NCBI RefSeq assembly: GCF_027945075.1
Contig: NZ_CP116034.1
Location: 620,001-684,000 of the forward strand
Length of the DNA: 64,000 nucleotides
Reading direction: 5' to 3'
From: Chryseobacterium sp. CY350
Lineage (GTDB): Bacteria; Bacteroidota; Bacteroidia; Flavobacteriales; Weeksellaceae
A model generated the notes under the pieces. That model was not told the DNA's origin, made no database searches, and saw only the letters and a program-made list of their open reading frames with translations. Position 1 is the first letter of the stretch; every line of letters starts with the position of its first letter. A program made the position numbers and the translations under genes. Below, in pieces: positions 62,704-64,000 of this stretch.

Positions 62704-63675
62704 TTAAACCTTATTCTGTTTCAGCAACATCACCAAAATTACAGGAATTCCAAACATCGAACTGATCACATTTAAAGGAATCTGTGTTTTCTCTGCAGCA
62801 ATTGAAAACAATAACATGATCAGCATTCCCAAAAACATATTTAAGATCCATTGCTGCCATAATTTCGAAGGATTATAAATGAGCCTACAAAAATGAGGAA
62901 CTATAATTCCGACAAATAAAATGGGTCCTAAAAAAGCTGTAATGGAAGCTGAAAGAAGTGACGAAGTTACGATAATCAGTATTTTTAACTGACTCAAATT
63001 AACACCCAGGCTTTGGGCGTAAGAATTGCCTAACGAATTACCAATTAATGGCTTAATGGATTTAAAACAAAAAAATAATCCAACAAAAACTAAGATTGAA
63101 AGTACGTAAATCTGATTTCGGGAAACCATATTGTTAGCACCAAAAGACCATAAAATATAGTTTTTCAGGCTTTGATTCTCTGCGTAAAACTGCAGTAAAG
63201 AAACAATAGCACCAGCAAATGCTGAAACCAAAAATCCGAAAATTATCAGATAAGATTTATCCTGAAATTTGTTGGAAATTGACAGTAAAACCAGCATCAA
63301 AAGTAAACTTCCTGCAATTGCAGATAAACTTAAGAAACTGTTTTGTAAAAATTCCGGAAGTAAAATGCTGTGCGAAAAAAAGATATAGAATGCTACAGAT
63401 AAACTTGAAACAGAAGTTATTCCCAGTATATCTGGGCCCGCGAGAGGATTTTGAAAATATTCCTGCATCAGAAAACCAGACGTAGGAATTGATATTCCTG
63501 CCAAAACCATAACCAAAACACGATTGATTCTGATCTCGGCAATTTGTCCGTTTTCAGAATTTTGAAAAAAATCATTCAAATTTAAATCTAAAAATCCTGT
63601 ATTCAGATTTGCAATCGATATACAGATGATTGCGATAAATAAAACCGAACACAGGATTTTGAATTTATTTGACAT
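62704..63675 (-). CDS. FecCD-family ABC transporter permease
   Basis: 323 residues from ATG 63675 (a TTG at 63678 is one codon earlier). About ten membrane helices. The family marks are LAGISIPTSGFLMQEYFQNPLAGP, with the RxxxxxxxGxxLxxxGxxxQxxxxNPLxxP pattern, then LGNSYAQSLGVNL and the coupling motif FVGIIVPHFCRLI. It forms the membrane channel for iron-siderophore, heme or vitamin B12 with the ATPase that follows. No substrate-binding protein gene is seen; a thioredoxin-like gene is upstream instead. Confidence 0.93.
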   Translation of the reverse strand: MSNKFKILCSVLFIAIICISIANLNTGFLDLNLNDFFQNSENGQIAEIRINRVLVMVLAGISIPTSGFLMQEYFQNPLAGPDILGITSVSSLSVAFYIFFSHSILLPEFLQNSFLSLSAIAGSLLLMLVLLSISNKFQDKSYLIIFGFLVSAFAGAIVSLLQFYAENQSLKNYILWSFGANNMVSRNQIYVLSILVFVGLFFCFKSIKPLIGNSLGNSYAQSLGVNLSQLKILIIVTSSLLSASITAFLGPILFVGIIVPHFCRLIYNPSKLWQQWILNMFLGMLIMLLFSIAAEKTQIPLNVISSMFGIPVILVMLLKQNKV

Positions 63676-63692
63676 CAAAAATTTCCGAAAAA

Positions 63693-64000
63693 TTATTTAA
63701 GAAAAGTCTTGATTTTAGAGTCCAAAAGCTCAGCAGTCATCATGCCGAGATATTCGTCTGTCTGATCTCCTTTTCTCATATATGTGAACGGAATAGCGCC
63801 GCCGTCCCATTTTTCAAAATTATTTTTAAAGAAGCTTCCGTCAAGCTGACCGCCATCAAGTAGAATCGTATTGTTTCTAATTCCTTGTTTATCAACAAAT
63901 TTTGGCACTTCAGAATTCCAAACTTCTTTTGTATCTAAGCTGATAAATGTAATTTTAACAGGTTTTCCTTCAAATTCTGCAATTTTATCTTTAAAATGAG
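63693..64000 (-). CDS. Thioredoxin-like (TlpA/redoxin) protein, C-terminal part (5' truncated by window)
   Basis: The frame is open to the window edge, so the true start lies outside; 101 codons are visible. FEGKPVKITFISLDTKEVW, then NNTILLDGGQLDGSFFKNNF and the cis-proline region GGAIPFTYMRKGDQTDEY are the last strands and helix of a TlpA-like thioredoxin fold. The CxxC site would be upstream of the window. Redox proteins of this type handle periplasmic disulfides, cytochrome maturation or a metal cofactor. It stands 18 bases upstream of the permease on the same strand, likely in one transcript. Confidence 0.75.
   Translation of the reverse strand, partial: HFKDKIAEFEGKPVKITFISLDTKEVWNSEVPKFVDKQGIRNNTILLDGGQLDGSFFKNNFEKWDGGAIPFTYMRKGDQTDEYLGMMTAELLDSKIKTFLK

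Overview
The window looks like chromosome of a low-G+C member of the Bacteroidota, most likely class Flavobacteriia and close to Chryseobacterium (family Weeksellaceae). The reasons are AT-rich DNA, promoters with the Bacteroidota -7 box TAnnTTTG, C-terminal type IX secretion (T9SS) sorting domains, signal peptides ending in a Bacteroidota-style -AQ, a GLPGLI protein, a DUF2490 protein, a pdhA-pdhC pair without pdhB, and an OmpA-tailed membrane pyrophosphatase. I see no rRNA, tRNA, CRISPR array, transposase or prophage. The window starts inside a PhoX/DUF839 gene and ends inside a thioredoxin-like gene.

Layout. 1-2.1 kb: a T9SS-exported PhoX-like protein, an LRR protein and a SUI1-type factor. 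2.1-2.75 kb: gene-free, repeat debris. 2.7-11 kb: housekeeping genes (gpmI, acyl-ACP desaturase, HAD, map, methyltransferase, SMR exporter with a Crp-like regulator, era, DoxX). 11-19.7 kb: S9D peptidase, GNAT, a GNAT remnant, MATE exporter, an NtrC-like response regulator with no DNA-binding domain, YggS, polysaccharide deacetylase, DUF72. 19.9-24.3 kb: copper ATPase CopA with an HMA-AraC fusion regulator. 24.5-31 kb: RRM protein, BlaI-like, PAP2, pdhA-pdhC, a GLPGLI gene with a decayed duplicate, fsa, TPR. 31.8-40.2 kb: pepE, then a likely envelope operon (dacB, histidine kinase, lolD, L,D-transpeptidase, radC, GNAT-fold), a PhyH dioxygenase and ppa. 40.5-47.7 kb: mPPase-OmpA fusion, a 21-bp tandem repeat array, aminotransferase, M28 peptidase, VOC, EndoV, lipoprotein. 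47.8-54.5 kb: uvrA, TonB-dependent receptor with DUF2490, HD hydrolase. 54.7-61.6 kb: a MarR-fadB-fadA-fadE beta-oxidation operon. 61.8-64 kb: a FecCD-type iron/cofactor ABC uptake cassette.

The most unusual observation is in the beta-oxidation operon. Each junction (fadB/fadA and fadA/fadE) carries a small four-helix-bundle (S23/IVP/bAvd-like) ORF enclosed by about 32-34 bp inverted repeats that begin in the stop codon of the preceding gene. The two repeat pairs differ in sequence, but each is self-complementary, so the mRNA should fold with the small ORF in the loop. This resembles the intervening sequences known in 23S rRNA genes, here placed between mRNA cistrons. An apparently decayed copy lies between the HAD gene and map, and a collapsed repeat lies between pdhA and pdhC. 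Other points of interest are the 21-bp array, two gene remnants, the MarR palindromes, several extragenic palindromes and three unusual domain architectures.

All identifications come from reading motifs by eye. No database search or folding program was run.
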